From Phaeobacter piscinae (GTDB taxonomy: Bacteria; Pseudomonadota; Alphaproteobacteria; Rhodobacterales; Rhodobacteraceae), in NCBI RefSeq assembly GCF_002407245.1, contig NZ_CP010681.1, positions 2,721,001 to 2,785,000 on the forward strand: 64,000 nt of DNA, given 5' to 3'. A program made the translations under genes and the position numbers. Positions 62,113 to 64,000 of the stretch are shown here, one piece after another; positions within the stretch are counted from its first letter, which is position 1, and every line of letters begins with the position of its first letter. The notes beneath the pieces were generated by a model, which saw only the letters and a list, made by a program, of their open reading frames with translations, was not told the DNA's origin and did not search any database.

Positions 62113-64000
<1,888 letters not shown>

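Overview
The window looks like a piece of an alphaproteobacterial chromosome from the Roseobacter group (Rhodobacteraceae; Phaeobacter- or Ruegeria-like). The grounds are high G+C coding bias, xdh genes next to a BMP-type ABC transporter, a monomeric NADP-isocitrate dehydrogenase, an FAD oxidoreductase/GcvT fusion, and an rRNA operon ending 23S-5S-tRNA-fMet. The genus assignment is inference; no 16S sequence is present.

Layout. 1-6.9 kb: end of xanthine dehydrogenase, XdhC, and a complete BMP-type (nucleoside/purine-like) ABC importer. 7-10.5 kb: CDP-alcohol phosphotransferase, then a tight aldo/keto reductase, FAD oxidoreductase and DUF938 methyltransferase operon. 11.2-18.8 kb: a reverse-strand block with the dimethylglycine-dehydrogenase-like enzyme, an FAD-linked (D-lactate-type) dehydrogenase, gamma-glutamyltransferase and a D-2-hydroxyacid dehydrogenase. 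18.9-23.2 kb: an SH3 protein and a SbcD/SbcC-like (YhaO/YhaN) nuclease-ATPase pair. 23.4-29.4 kb: GntR regulator, SsuA/TauA-type ABC importer, isocitrate dehydrogenase. 29.5-32.7 kb: glutamine-amidotransferase/amidoligase pair, LysE exporter, frameshifted hemerythrin. 32.8-40.5 kb: GAF protein, dipeptide-type ABC importer, divergent XRE-cupin regulator, substrate-binding protein and M24 peptidase. 40.6-44.4 kb: response regulator and divergent hybrid histidine kinase with two periplasmic sensor domains. 45.1-51.5 kb: electrophile/quinone-handling enzymes under two LysR and one TetR regulator.

The most interesting part is a genomic island of about 10.1 kb (51560-61682) inserted at the 3' end of tRNA-fMet. 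A 21-bp direct repeat of the tRNA 3' end bounds it. It carries a large serine recombinase and a MobV/Pre-like relaxase, each interrupted by a single in-frame stop codon. Between them lies an A+T-richer cargo block: a retron made of a phosphoribosyltransferase-like protein, a small winged-helix protein, a structured candidate msr-msd RNA, and a reverse transcriptase with YADD and the retron motifs NAxxH and VTG. This gene set matches what I recall as type III retrons, an anti-phage defence class. Next to it are a small protein overlapping the RT end, a YiiX-like papain-fold gene whose two halves join at an A AAA AAG slippery heptamer, and an unrecognised gene. The retron reading frames are intact while the mobility genes are not, so the island may be immobilised but still defensive.

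All functional calls rest on reading translated sequence and remembered family motifs. No database search was run.
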